A stretch of DNA of 16,565 nt, taken from assembly GCA_947071285.1 (NCBI GenBank), contig CAMTFK010000092.1, forward strand, positions 1-16,565, in the 5' to 3' direction. The notes beneath the pieces were generated by a model. That model worked only from the letters and a program-made list of their open reading frames with translations. It did not search any database and was not told the origin of the DNA. Numbering within the stretch: the stretch's first letter is position 1; every line of letters starts with the position of its first letter. The stretch is from an uncultured Bacteroides sp. GTDB lineage: Bacteria > Bacteroidota > Bacteroidia > Bacteroidales > Bacteroidaceae. The position numbers and the translations under genes are program-made. Shown piece after piece: positions 1-7,540 of the stretch.

Positions 1-926
1 TAGATAATCTGCTCCTCATTATCTTTCTCGTATTGGAAGTTTATGTTTTTCTGTAAGATACGGAGTGCATAATCTATTCCGTCCGATAGTCTGAATTTCC
101 CCGTGAAACTACTCTGCCACACATTTTTATTCTCTATCACTATTTTCACTCCGTAATACTTCTCAAAGTCTTTCATTATATTGGGGAAAGATTCATCGGA
201 GAAACAAATAAGTCCTTCTTTCCAGCGGTAAGGATTATAGTCTTCCACTTTAGTTAGTATGAGCCGACCTTTTTCCAATGATAATTTATGGTCAGGTTCC
301 AATATTACGGTTTGTAATGAATCTGTTTTCAAAGTGACCTTGACACTACCATGCATCAATGTAGTTTCAAATCTCTCCGTTCCGGGATATGCATTCACAT
401 TAAACTTTGTGCCTAATACTTCAATATTATAAGCATCCGTACGTACCACAAATGGCTTGCTTTCATTTCTTTTCACATCAAAATAGGCTTCCCCTTTCAG
501 GATAACGAAGCGCTCCCGTCGGTTAAAGGAAACCGGATACTGTATCGTAGTACGCGCATTCAGCCAAACATTGGTGCCGTCAGGCAATGTAATATTGGTA
601 CGCTGTCCTTCGGGAACGGAGACAGTACTCATTGCCATGAAATCCGAACCTGCTTTATGTTCCTGATAGAAATAACTAAGCAGAAGTGTAAATGTCACAG
701 CAATAGCTATTTTCAGCCACTCCATACTTTTGTTCTGTAAGATACTAAAAATGGATATTTTCTTTTCCGGAAGTGGATTATGGAGCATTAAGGCATCAAA
801 AATTTTACGTTCCCTATAGAAAGCACGCTCATTCTCTTCTGATGCTTCTACCCAGGCTTTTACCCTCTGCCCTTCTTCAACAGAAACATTTCCTTTAAAA
901 AAATTATATAGTAAATCTTTGTCCAT
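1..926 (-). CDS. FecR-family anti-sigma factor, C-terminus cut by window edge
   Basis: Inner-membrane anti-sigma/regulator that would hold the adjacent ECF sigma factor until a TonB-dependent receptor signals. Translated on the minus strand from the ATG at 926-924 it begins MDKDLLYNFFKGNVSVEEGQ, and 308 codons are inside the window. About residues 1-50 form the cytoplasmic sigma-binding part. One membrane segment (about 67-85, WLKIAIAVTFTLLLSYF) follows. Then comes a periplasmic FecR domain with the typical run SVPEGQRTNITLPDGTNVWL and, further on, VLGTKFNVNAYP. The last part (from about YRWKEGLICFSDESF) looks like the C-terminal DUF4974 domain. No stop codon is reached. It lies 53 bp downstream of the sigma gene, so the two probably share a transcript. 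The regulated SusC/SusD genes are expected off the left edge (inference). Confidence 0.9.
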   Translation of the reverse strand, partial: MDKDLLYNFFKGNVSVEEGQRVKAWVEASEENERAFYRERKIFDALMLHNPLPEKKISIFSILQNKSMEWLKIAIAVTFTLLLSYFYQEHKAGSDFMAMSTVSVPEGQRTNITLPDGTNVWLNARTTIQYPVSFNRRERFVILKGEAYFDVKRNESKPFVVRTDAYNIEVLGTKFNVNAYPGTERFETTLMHGSVKVTLKTDSLQTVILEPDHKLSLEKGRLILTKVEDYNPYRWKEGLICFSDESFPNIMKDFEKYYGVKIVIENKNVWQSSFTGKFRLSDGIDYALRILQKNINFQYEKDNEEQII

Positions 927-979
927 GCCAATATATAAATGTTCTCTTTATATATAAGGCACTTCACGAGAAAGGATTC

Positions 980-1558
980 CTAGTGAGGTTTCATGAAAAA
1001 ATAAAGAAAAAATGGAAAATAGTCTTTCAGGTTAATCTGAAGCATCTTTAAAGCTTTGCCAATGTGGAAATCTACCCCTTTGGTAGTCATATTCATTAAA
1101 GCGGCAATCTCCTTATAAGATTTATTTTCATAGCGGCTCATGATAAATATTTTGCGTGTACGCTCCGGCAGATTATTCAAAGTTTGACGGATAAGTTCGT
1201 GCATCTCTTTAACTAAAAGTTCATAGGGTTCACAAGCATCCAGAGAAACAATACGCGTATTGAGTTCCCACTCATTATATTTTCTGACATTTTCAGAATG
1301 TTCTTCCTCTATCTGCAAATGGCGAAGGTAATTAAGACTTTTATTTTTGATTATGGTAAGTATATATGCAGGAATATTAGATACTTCAGAAAGAGTATTT
1401 CTGTTTTCCCAATAGTAAATCAACGCTTCTGTCGTTATATCTTCCGCTACATTCCAATCCCTGACATAAGTATTAGCAAAATTCACAAATCGTGTTTGAT
1501 AATCCTCATACAACTGATTAAAAGATATCGCGTCCTCCGAATTAGTCTTAATATGCAT
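980..1558 (-). CDS. ECF RNA polymerase sigma factor (FecI-like)
   Basis: Extracytoplasmic-function sigma-70 factor of the type paired with FecR in Bacteroidetes. It directs RNA polymerase to promoters of a nutrient-uptake locus. Region 2 spans about residues 14-80, with AEDITTEALIYYWENR at about 38-53. Region 4 (about 124-170) starts LPERTRKIF and contains the helix-turn-helix part SYKEIAALMNMTTKGV. The product of 192 residues is normal for the family. I start at the ATG at 1558-1556; a GTG codon directly upstream (1561-1559) would add one residue. The C-terminal tail YFPFFLYFF is unusually aromatic but short. A -33/-7 promoter lies upstream on the minus strand (1595-1626), giving a leader of about 30 nt. 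The partner anti-sigma gene follows after 53 bp. Confidence 0.92.
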   Translation of the reverse strand: MHIKTNSEDAISFNQLYEDYQTRFVNFANTYVRDWNVAEDITTEALIYYWENRNTLSEVSNIPAYILTIIKNKSLNYLRHLQIEEEHSENVRKYNEWELNTRIVSLDACEPYELLVKEMHELIRQTLNNLPERTRKIFIMSRYENKSYKEIAALMNMTTKGVDFHIGKALKMLQINLKDYFPFFLYFFMKPH

Positions 1559-1594
1559 CACATAGAATTAAAAAGGTTAGGAGTATTCCATATG

Positions 1595-1626
1595 CGAAAG
1601 TAATAAAAATTAAATTATAACACAAA
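1595..1626 (-). promoter_or_regulatory. Bacteroidetes-type promoter for the FecI-like sigma gene
   Basis: Read on the minus strand, TTTG (1626-1623) is followed after exactly 20 bp by TACTTTCG (1602-1595). This matches the -33 TTTG / -7 TAnnTTTG consensus with one mismatch in the -7 box. Transcription would begin near 1588, about 30 nt before the start codon. Confidence 0.55.
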
Positions 1627-1715
1627 GAAAACCAAAAAACATTTTAATATATGCTATTATAATCTATATAATAACGGATTCACAATCTAATTTCCACAAA
1701 TTACATGAAAGTTCA

Positions 1716-1747
1716 TTTGCATACAATCGGCATATTAGTTACTTTTG
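1716..1747 (+). promoter_or_regulatory. Bacteroidetes-type promoter for the HxlR regulator
   Basis: TTTG at 1716-1719 and TACTTTTG at 1740-1747 are separated by 20 bp, a full match to the -33/-7 consensus of Bacteroides housekeeping promoters. The predicted start of transcription lies near 1753, about 22 nt before the HxlR ATG. It diverges from the sigma-factor promoter about 90 bp away. Confidence 0.7.
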
Positions 1748-1774
1748 TAGAGTGTTTTTATAAACCAAAGCAAT

Positions 1775-2143
1775 ATGAATAGAACAGATATACAAAATGG
1801 CTCTTATGCTGATTGCCCTATCCGGATGATACTGGCCCGCATCAGTGATAAATGGTCTATACTGACACTATTTACCTTGACACAGGCCCCCGTAATGCGG
1901 TTTAATGAGTTACAGAAGACGATACCGGACATTTCACAAAAGATGCTGACCGTTACACTCCGCACATTAGAAGAGGATGGGCTCGTGAAAAGACAGATTT
2001 ATGCACAAGTGCCGCCTAAAGTGGAATATTCGCTGACGGACAGGGCTATGTCTCTGTTGCCACATATCAACTCCCTGATTTCATGGGCACAAGACAATAT
2101 GAATGACATTATCAATGACAGGAAAAGGCGAAGGGAAAAATAA
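1775..2143 (+). CDS. HxlR-family winged-helix transcriptional regulator
   Basis: Small DNA-binding regulator of 122 residues. The family signature is visible: CPIRMILARISDKWSILTL at about 14-32, then RFNELQKTIPDISQKMLTVT with the recognition helix, LRTLEEDGLVKR, and the wing ending VEYSLTDRAMSLLP. A single cysteine, C14, sits where the redox-sensing cysteine of HypR/YodB-type members is found. Electrophile or disulfide sensing is therefore possible (inference from the family). HxlR proteins usually control a divergent oxidoreductase gene. Here the divergent neighbour is an ECF sigma gene and the downstream neighbour, 79 bp away, is the GH20 hexosaminidase, so the target is not obvious. No terminator is visible between this gene and GH20, so partial co-transcription is possible. 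Confidence 0.9.
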   Translation: MNRTDIQNGSYADCPIRMILARISDKWSILTLFTLTQAPVMRFNELQKTIPDISQKMLTVTLRTLEEDGLVKRQIYAQVPPKVEYSLTDRAMSLLPHINSLISWAQDNMNDIINDRKRRREK

Positions 2144-2222
2144 CGTTGCCTATAAAAAAGTATGTTTCTTCCCAAGCTGATGAATATTCACGCTTAACTA
2201 CACATTATATAATATATACACT

Positions 2223-3800
2223 ATGAAAATCCACATTTGTTTTTTACTGCTTTGGGCAGTTGGCAGTCTGTCTGCCCAGAATAATACTTCTGCTTTGCTG
2301 CCTATGCCCAACCAGATTACTTCAGTCGAAGGAGAACCTTTCACGGTTCGTGCCGGAAATACAGCTATCTATTTGAATCAACCGGAATTGCAGTTTACGG
2401 CGCATACGCTGCAAAGTGTACTATCCGACAGAATGCAGGTAGAAGTTCCACTTTCTTCCGAATCCGCCCGTGCAGATATCCGCCTGTTAATCGATCCTGC
2501 CATCGACGGAACAGAACACTACCGTATTGAAGTAACATCCAAGGGCATGACAATCAGCGGAGCCACCTCAGGAGCAGTCTACTATGGAGTCATGACCGTA
2601 GACCAACTTCTTTTAGGGGATGTATGTACCACTGCGCAAAAGAAAATAACTGCTGTCCGGATTGACGATGCACCCCGGTTCCCTTACCGGGCATTGATGC
2701 TCGACCCTGCCCGGCATTTCATTCCGGTAAACGATGTTAAGTTCTTTATAGACCAGATGGTTCGGTATAAATATAATACGCTTCAGTTGCATCTGACTGA
2801 CGACCAGGGATGGAGAGTGGAGATTAAGAAACATCCCGGACTGACCGGTAAGGATTACTACACACAGGAACAACTTACAGAAATCATTCGCTATGCCGCC
2901 CAACGCAATGTGAAAGTTGTTCCCGAACTGGATATACCCGGGCATACGGTAGCCATATTAGCGGTCTATCCCGAATTGGGATGTACGCATACCGACACCT
3001 TGCCCAAAATCGTGGGGAAAACCCTGGACCTGATGCTTTGTGCCAACAATGAGAAAGTATATACTGTTTATCGCGACATCATAAAAGAGATTGCCGCATT
3101 ATTCCCATCCCGTTACATACACTTGGGAGGAGACGAGGCTGTGGTAGAGAAGAACTGGACCCAATGTACCCGCTGCAAGGCCCTGATGAAAGAATTGAAC
3201 TACCAGAAAGCTTCCCAGCTCATGATTCCCTTCTTCAAGCGCATGCTTTCGTTCGTTCAGGAAAATGGCAAGACTCCCATACTCTGGTGCGAGTTGGGTA
3301 ACGAATATCCACCGGCCAATGATTACCTGTTCCCTTATCCCGAAAATGTAACTTTAGTAAGCTGGCGCAGAGGGCTTAGTCCTACTTGCCTGGAACTTAC
3401 CCGGAAGTATGGCAATCCGCTTATCATGGCACCGGGTGAGTATGCTTATCTGGATTACCCCCAGTTGAAGGGGGATTTCCCGGAGTTCAACAACTGGGGA
3501 ATGCCCGTCACGACTTTAAAGGACTGTTATCAATTCGATCCGGGATACGGCATGCCCACTCAAGACCAGACACACGTTCAGGGAATTATGGGCACATTAT
3601 GGGGAGAAGCCATGCAGGACATTAACCGGGTGACTTATATGGCTTATCCCCGTGCCTTTGCATTGGCAGAAGCGGGATGGACACAAATGAAATTCCGTGA
3701 TTGGGAATCGTTCAAGCAACGGCTTTATCCCAATCTGAATAACCTGATGAAGAGAGGAGTTTCGGTTCGTGTTCCCTTTGAAATTGCAGACAGAAGATAA
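2223..3800 (+). CDS. Secreted GH20 beta-N-acetylhexosaminidase
   Basis: Exo-glycosidase removing terminal beta-linked GlcNAc or GalNAc from glycans, probably in the periplasm. A signal peptide (1 to about 18, ending SLSAQ) is followed by the GH20 N-terminal alpha/beta domain (about 22-148). The catalytic TIM barrel runs from about 153 (FPYRALMLDPARHF) to about 500. The family motifs are clear: LHLTDDQGWRVEIKKHP (189-205), VVPELDIPGHT (232-242), and HLGGDEA (300-306). D304 and E305 form the substrate-assisted catalytic pair. GTLWGE (457-462) carries a conserved substrate-pocket Trp. At 525 residues it is a single catalytic unit without an added carbohydrate-binding domain. The signal lacks a lipobox cysteine, so I expect a soluble periplasmic enzyme. 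A weak -7-like TATGTTTC lies at 2161-2168. Together with GH95 downstream it fits host glycan degradation. Confidence 0.95.
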   Translation: MKIHICFLLLWAVGSLSAQNNTSALLPMPNQITSVEGEPFTVRAGNTAIYLNQPELQFTAHTLQSVLSDRMQVEVPLSSESARADIRLLIDPAIDGTEHYRIEVTSKGMTISGATSGAVYYGVMTVDQLLLGDVCTTAQKKITAVRIDDAPRFPYRALMLDPARHFIPVNDVKFFIDQMVRYKYNTLQLHLTDDQGWRVEIKKHPGLTGKDYYTQEQLTEIIRYAAQRNVKVVPELDIPGHTVAILAVYPELGCTHTDTLPKIVGKTLDLMLCANNEKVYTVYRDIIKEIAALFPSRYIHLGGDEAVVEKNWTQCTRCKALMKELNYQKASQLMIPFFKRMLSFVQENGKTPILWCELGNEYPPANDYLFPYPENVTLVSWRRGLSPTCLELTRKYGNPLIMAPGEYAYLDYPQLKGDFPEFNNWGMPVTTLKDCYQFDPGYGMPTQDQTHVQGIMGTLWGEAMQDINRVTYMAYPRAFALAEAGWTQMKFRDWESFKQRLYPNLNNLMKRGVSVRVPFEIADRR

Positions 3801-3827
3801 GCCTCAGCAATTCTTCTATCCGTGTCT

Positions 3828-3912
3828 ATTCTCACCACAGTGAGAATCTTTTCTCATCGTGGTGAGAATAAACTCTCATCACAGTGAGAAAAAGTTCTCA
3901 TCGTGATGAGAA
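3828..3912. repeat. Four palindromes in tandem, exact 22 bp period
   Basis: Four 14 bp palindromic cores start at 3831, 3853, 3875 and 3897: CTCACCACAGTGAG, CTCATCGTGGTGAG, CTCATCACAGTGAG and CTCATCGTGATGAG. The 8 bp linkers are A/T-rich (AATCTTTT, AATAAACT, AAAAAGTT). Units 1 and 3 differ by one base, as do units 2 and 4, so the array is a duplicated 44 bp pair. Units 2 and 4 read as reverse-complement variants of units 1 and 3 (AG swapped to GA). The array lies between the convergent GH20 and DUF6078-like genes. It could be a hairpin array in both transcripts, or a protein-binding array with sites two helical turns apart. Confidence 0.85.
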
Positions 3913-3943
3913 AAAGAGCAGAAAACAGCCTCTTTATTCCTTG

Positions 3944-4384
3944 TCAATCATCCCAGTTGTATTGCTCTATATATTCATCAAACACAGGTTCGTCCGTAAT
4001 TCCACGGCTGAGGAAAATCTGGCGAATAGATTCTTGTTCGGAAGGTTTGATGGAACGTTCTTTGTTCTTGATGCGATAGTACATATTGCGCTGGAAGAGG
4101 CCGTACAAAAGGTTTTTAACGATGACAGCCTCGCTGTGGGGCAATTTGTCCAACAAATGTGTGATGCCCATTGCAAAGCGTACAGTACGGTCGGGCATGA
4201 AGTGAAGACACTTATCTTGATGAGCAGCAATGTGAACAGGGTTTATCGTACCAATCACCGTACGTTCCTGAGGAACCAGGGCAAGAAGTTTATGTCGCAG
4301 GCAATCCGCCGCCTTGGGGCATTGGCTGTAGAGGCAATATACAAAGGTGAAGGGTATCTGGTCGTAAGTAAAATCGGAATTCAT
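3944..4384 (-). CDS. Small Cys-containing protein, DUF6078-like
   Basis: Predicted protein of 146 residues beginning MNSDFTYDQIPFTFVYCLYS. It resembles, from memory, Bacteroidales proteins called DUF6078; I could not verify this. No signal peptide or membrane segment is seen, so it is probably cytoplasmic. Four cysteines (C17, C22, C28, C59) lie in an N-terminal CLYSQCPKAADCLR stretch and a later DKCLHF, a spacing that could bind metal or an Fe-S cluster (inference). The C-terminal half contains MGITHLLDKLPHSEAVIVK and ends EPVFDEYIEQYNWDD. Two upstream ATGs in frame (4414 and 4441) are possible. A promoter -7 box at 4417-4424 would place the transcription start at or after the 4414 ATG, so I chose 4384. 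It converges on GH20. Confidence 0.75.
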   Translation of the reverse strand: MNSDFTYDQIPFTFVYCLYSQCPKAADCLRHKLLALVPQERTVIGTINPVHIAAHQDKCLHFMPDRTVRFAMGITHLLDKLPHSEAVIVKNLLYGLFQRNMYYRIKNKERSIKPSEQESIRQIFLSRGITDEPVFDEYIEQYNWDD

Positions 4385-4416
4385 ATCAATTGTTTTTAAG
4401 AATGTTTTATTCATTG

Positions 4417-4424
4417 CAAAGGTA
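4417..4424 (-). promoter_or_regulatory. -7 promoter box for the DUF6078-like gene
   Basis: On the minus strand the sequence reads TACCTTTG followed by CA, a perfect TAnnTTTG -7 box. The nearest TTTG upstream (4442-4439) is only 14 bp away, shorter than the usual 19-21, so the -33 element is poor. The position directly before the ATG at 4414 argues that translation starts at the later ATG, 4384. Confidence 0.5.
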
Positions 4425-4480
4425 AGTTTTTTTGAGGACAAATATTCTAATAACAGGTAATTTATAAATTTGTGGAAGAA

Positions 4481-4515
4481 AAGCCGCTATTATTAATTTT
4501 GATAGCGGCTTTTTG
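4481..4515 (+). terminator. Intrinsic terminator hairpin, plus strand
   Basis: AAGCCGCTAT (4481-4490) pairs perfectly with ATAGCGGCTT (4502-4511) across an 11 nt loop, and T residues continue to 4514. It would stop plus-strand transcription coming through from GH20 across the DUF6078-like gene before the next glycosidase unit. In the minus direction the stem is not followed by a T-run. Confidence 0.65.
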
Positions 4516-4517
4516 TC

Positions 4518-4525
4518 TATTTTTG
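4518..4525 (+). promoter_or_regulatory. -7 promoter box ahead of the remnant/GH95 unit
   Basis: TATTTTTG fits TAnnTTTG exactly and lies directly behind the terminator stem. A TTTG at 4498-4501 is 16 bp upstream, short for a -33 element. It is the best candidate I see for transcription of the broken gene and, by read-through, of GH95. No comparable box was found in the 45 bp before GH95. Confidence 0.45.
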
Positions 4526-4579
4526 CCAGCATATTTGAGTATTACCCCCAACAAATCATAAATCTTAATACCAGAATTA

Positions 4580-4991
4580 ATGAAACACACACTTTTATTC
4601 ACTTTGACACTCATTGTATCAATCAACTACAATACGGTTGCTGCACAACAACAAGACACTATGTTCGTTTCTAACTTCGGGGCATATGTTTATTCTTGCA
4701 CAAATAGTGTTACCAACATACAGGCTGCGATTAACGAATCTACGCATCATAGGCAATACTTTCTAAACATTCGGCAACCCGGTTTTATATGCCAAAAGTA
4801 CAGAAGGATTGGTCTTCAAAGATAATAATGTTACATCCACTCTGTCGCCTAGTGATGCACTCCAAAAACCGGTATTTATACTGAATGGTTCTAAGAATGT
4901 GACAATCAAGGACAATATCCTGAAGGGAACCTTCCGGGAGAATCTCGTTTTCAGAAATATGAAAAAGGGATTTATCAAGACCGACTTATAA
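4580..4991 (+). pseudogene. Remnant of a secreted beta-helix glycosidase (GH110-like?)
   Basis: Two pieces of one gene in different frames. The first frame (from ATG 4580) encodes a good signal peptide, MKHTLLFTLTLIVSI, ending VAAQQ. It then gives FVSNFGAYVYSCTNSVTNIQ and AAINES, the usual entry to right-handed beta-helix enzymes (DFGA..., IQ.AI). It loses sense after about 4740 and stops at 4825. The second frame, open from 4767, reads PVLYAKSTEGLVFKDNNV, later VFILNGSKNVTIKDN, and ends at 4991; this is typical beta-helix C-terminal text. Only about 130 residues remain where such enzymes have about 450-650, so a large internal deletion plus a frame change has occurred. Assignment to GH110 alpha-galactosidase rests on the style of the two ends and the GH20/GH95 neighbours, and is tentative; GH28 or a lyase are alternatives. 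Confidence 0.7.
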
Positions 4992-5036
4992 ATAGACTAT
5001 ATACCTTATATCAAAAACAATAAAAATACCACGATA

Positions 5037-7532
5037 ATGAGAAAAAAACATTTGCTTTTTATTTTCGCCTTATTTACTATTGTCGCAGGACATGCACAGA
5101 GTATAGACTACACTAAAGGATTTTCTATCTGGTTCGACACTCCTAATACTCTGCAAGGAAAAGCCATCTGGTATGGCGGAAGACCGGATATGTGGAAAGG
5201 TGAAAACAAACCGGAAAGTGCCGGAAATACAGCACGCAATCCGGATGCCGATTGGGAATCACAATCGTTGCCTATCGGAAACGGGAGCATCGGTGCCAAT
5301 ATTTTAGGATCGGTGGAAGCCGAACGCATCACCTTTAATGAAAAGACGCTCTGGCGCGGTGGTCCCAATACAGCCAAGGGAGCGGACTATTACTGGAATG
5401 TGAACAAGCAATCCGCACATGTATTGGACGAAATCAGACAGGCGTTTGTCGAGGGCAATCAAGAAAAAGCAGAGCTCCTGACCTGCAAGAATTTCAATAG
5501 TGAAGTGGCTTATGAATCTAATGAGGAAAAACCGTTCCGCTTCGGAAACTTCACCACAATGGGCGAATTCTATATAGAAACAGGACTCAGTGTGATTGAT
5601 ATGGACAATTACAAACGCATCTTGTCGGTAGACTCAGCCTTAGCCGTCGTGCAATTCAACAAAGACGGAGTAGCTTATGAACGCAGTTATTTTATTTCAT
5701 ATCCCGCCAATGTAATGGCTATCCGGTTTAAAGCAAACCAACCGGGCAAGCAGAACCTGGTTTTCAGTTACTCCCCCAATCCGGTTTCCACCGGAGAAAT
5801 CGTTTCCGACGGAACTAACGGATTGACTTACACCGCTCATCTGGACAATAACAGCATGCAATACGTAGTGCGGATTCATGCCGAAAACAAGGGAGGAACT
5901 CTATCGAACGCAAACGGAAAGTTAAGTGTGAACAATGCGGATGAAGTAGTATTTTTCGTAACAGCCGATACGGATTATAAAATTAACTTCAATCCGGATT
6001 TCACAAATCCACGGACTTATGTAGGGGTAAATCCGGCGGAAACTACCAATGAATGGATGCAAAAAGCGATAGAAAAGGGATATGATGCTTTGTATAAAGA
6101 ACATTATGAAGATTATGCCGCTTTGTTCAACCGGGTGAAACTGGAATTGAATCCGGACATGAAAAGCAACAATCTTCCTACCCCGCAACGATTACAGAAT
6201 TATCGCAAGGGACAGCCGGACTCCTATCTGGAAGAACTTTATTATCAGTTTGGACGCTATCTGCTTATTTCCAGTTCGCGTCCCGGAAATATGCCTGCCA
6301 ATCTGCAAGGCATCTGGCACAATAATGTAGATGGCCCGTGGAGAGTGGATTATCATAATAACATCAATATACAAATGAATTATTGGCCTGCCTGTTCCAC
6401 TAACCTGACAGAATGTATGCTCCCACTGATCGACTTTATCCGTACGTTGATAAAGCCGGGTGAAAAAACCGCGAAATCTTATTTCGGAACCCGTGGATGG
6501 ACAGCCTCCATCTCCGCAAATATATTCGGTTTCACTACGCCTTTGTCCAGTGAGAACATGTCCTGGAACTTTAACCCGATGGCAGGTCCGTGGCTGGCTA
6601 CCCACATCTGGGATTATTATGACTATACGCGCGACAGGAAGTTCCTGAAAGAAACCGGATATGACATCATCAAGAGCAGTGCACAATTTGCAGCCGACTT
6701 CCTGTGGCACAAACCGGACGGAACGTATACAGCCGCTCCTTCCACTTCACCGGAACATGGTCCGGTAGATGAGGGAGCTACTTTTGTGCATGCAGTTATA
6801 CGCGAAATCATACAAGATGCCATTGATGCCAGCAAAGTGCTGGGTGTAGATAAGGGAGAACGTAAACAGTGGGAAAAAATACTGCAACAGTTGGCTCCTT
6901 ATAAGATAGGACGTTACGGACAACTGATGGAATGGTCTAAAGACATGGATGATCCGAAGGATACACACCGGCATGTGAATCATTTGTTCGGTCTGCATCC
7001 CGGACGGACGCTCTCTCCTATCACTACTTCCGAATTGGCTGACGCCGCCAAAGTGGTATTGGTGCACCGCGGTGATGGAGCTACCGGCTGGAGTATGGGG
7101 TGGAAACTGAACCAGTGGGCACGGTTACACGATGGCAATCATGCTTATAAGCTATTCGGCAATTTATTGAAAAACGGTACGTTGGATAATTTGTGGGATA
7201 CACACTCACCTTTCCAGATAGATGGCAACTTCGGGGGAACTGCCGGAGTAACCGAAATGTTGCTGCAAAGCCACATGGGGTTCATTCACCTGTTGCCGGC
7301 TTTGCCGGACCAATGGAAGGAGGGTTCAATCAGCGGTCTCTGTGCAAAAGGCAACTTTGAAGTCAGTATATATTGGAAAGGCGGGAAATTATCCGGAGCT
7401 TCCGTTCTTTCCAATGCCGGTGAACCTTGTGTGATAAGGTATAATGATAGTGTATTGTCTTTCAATACCAAGAAAGGCAGACAGTATGAGGTAGTACTTA
7501 CAGGCGAAAGCTTACAGTTGGTTGAAAAATAA
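5037..7532 (+). CDS. Secreted GH95 alpha-L-fucosidase
   Basis: Inverting exo-glycosidase, typically cleaving alpha-1,2-linked L-fucose from blood-group-H-type or plant xyloglucan side chains. The signal peptide (1 to about 21, ending AGHAQ) gives a periplasmic product without a lipobox. The N-terminal beta domain (about 35-320) has LPIGNGSIGANILGSV (78-93) and NEKTLWRGGP (101-110). The (alpha/alpha)6 barrel follows, then a beta tail (about 745-831). Catalytic positions known from Bifidobacterium AfcA (N421, N423, E566, D766) can be placed at N442 and N444 (NNINIQMNYWPA), E573 (TSPEHGP) and D729 (FQIDGNFGG), all present. Length 831 is normal. Some GH95 members act on alpha-L-galactose, so the substrate is not certain. 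The gene follows the beta-helix remnant by 45 bp and probably shares its transcript. Confidence 0.94.
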   Translation: MRKKHLLFIFALFTIVAGHAQSIDYTKGFSIWFDTPNTLQGKAIWYGGRPDMWKGENKPESAGNTARNPDADWESQSLPIGNGSIGANILGSVEAERITFNEKTLWRGGPNTAKGADYYWNVNKQSAHVLDEIRQAFVEGNQEKAELLTCKNFNSEVAYESNEEKPFRFGNFTTMGEFYIETGLSVIDMDNYKRILSVDSALAVVQFNKDGVAYERSYFISYPANVMAIRFKANQPGKQNLVFSYSPNPVSTGEIVSDGTNGLTYTAHLDNNSMQYVVRIHAENKGGTLSNANGKLSVNNADEVVFFVTADTDYKINFNPDFTNPRTYVGVNPAETTNEWMQKAIEKGYDALYKEHYEDYAALFNRVKLELNPDMKSNNLPTPQRLQNYRKGQPDSYLEELYYQFGRYLLISSSRPGNMPANLQGIWHNNVDGPWRVDYHNNINIQMNYWPACSTNLTECMLPLIDFIRTLIKPGEKTAKSYFGTRGWTASISANIFGFTTPLSSENMSWNFNPMAGPWLATHIWDYYDYTRDRKFLKETGYDIIKSSAQFAADFLWHKPDGTYTAAPSTSPEHGPVDEGATFVHAVIREIIQDAIDASKVLGVDKGERKQWEKILQQLAPYKIGRYGQLMEWSKDMDDPKDTHRHVNHLFGLHPGRTLSPITTSELADAAKVVLVHRGDGATGWSMGWKLNQWARLHDGNHAYKLFGNLLKNGTLDNLWDTHSPFQIDGNFGGTAGVTEMLLQSHMGFIHLLPALPDQWKEGSISGLCAKGNFEVSIYWKGGKLSGASVLSNAGEPCVIRYNDSVLSFNTKKGRQYEVVLTGESLQLVEK

Positions 7533-7540
7533 TAAATTGA

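Noticed and set aside
3828..3912. CRISPR-like array
   Set aside because: The units are themselves palindromes of 14 bp with only 8 bp A/T-rich linkers that are alike, so there are no true spacers, and no cas gene is present.
3884..4399. Plus-strand open frame of 171 codons starting inside the palindrome array
   Set aside because: It is antisense to the DUF6078-like gene, begins in repeat DNA and has no promoter or recognisable protein features. The minus-strand reading has a promoter and a family-like sequence.
4385..4441. Earlier starts (ATG 4441 or 4414) for the DUF6078-like gene
   Set aside because: The -7 box at 4417-4424 would place the transcription start at or after the 4414 ATG, and the shorter product starts like family members as I recall them.
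6192..6710. Minus-strand open frame of 172 codons within GH95
   Set aside because: It is antisense to the GH95 catalytic barrel, whose conserved residues N442, N444 and E573 lie in the plus frame.
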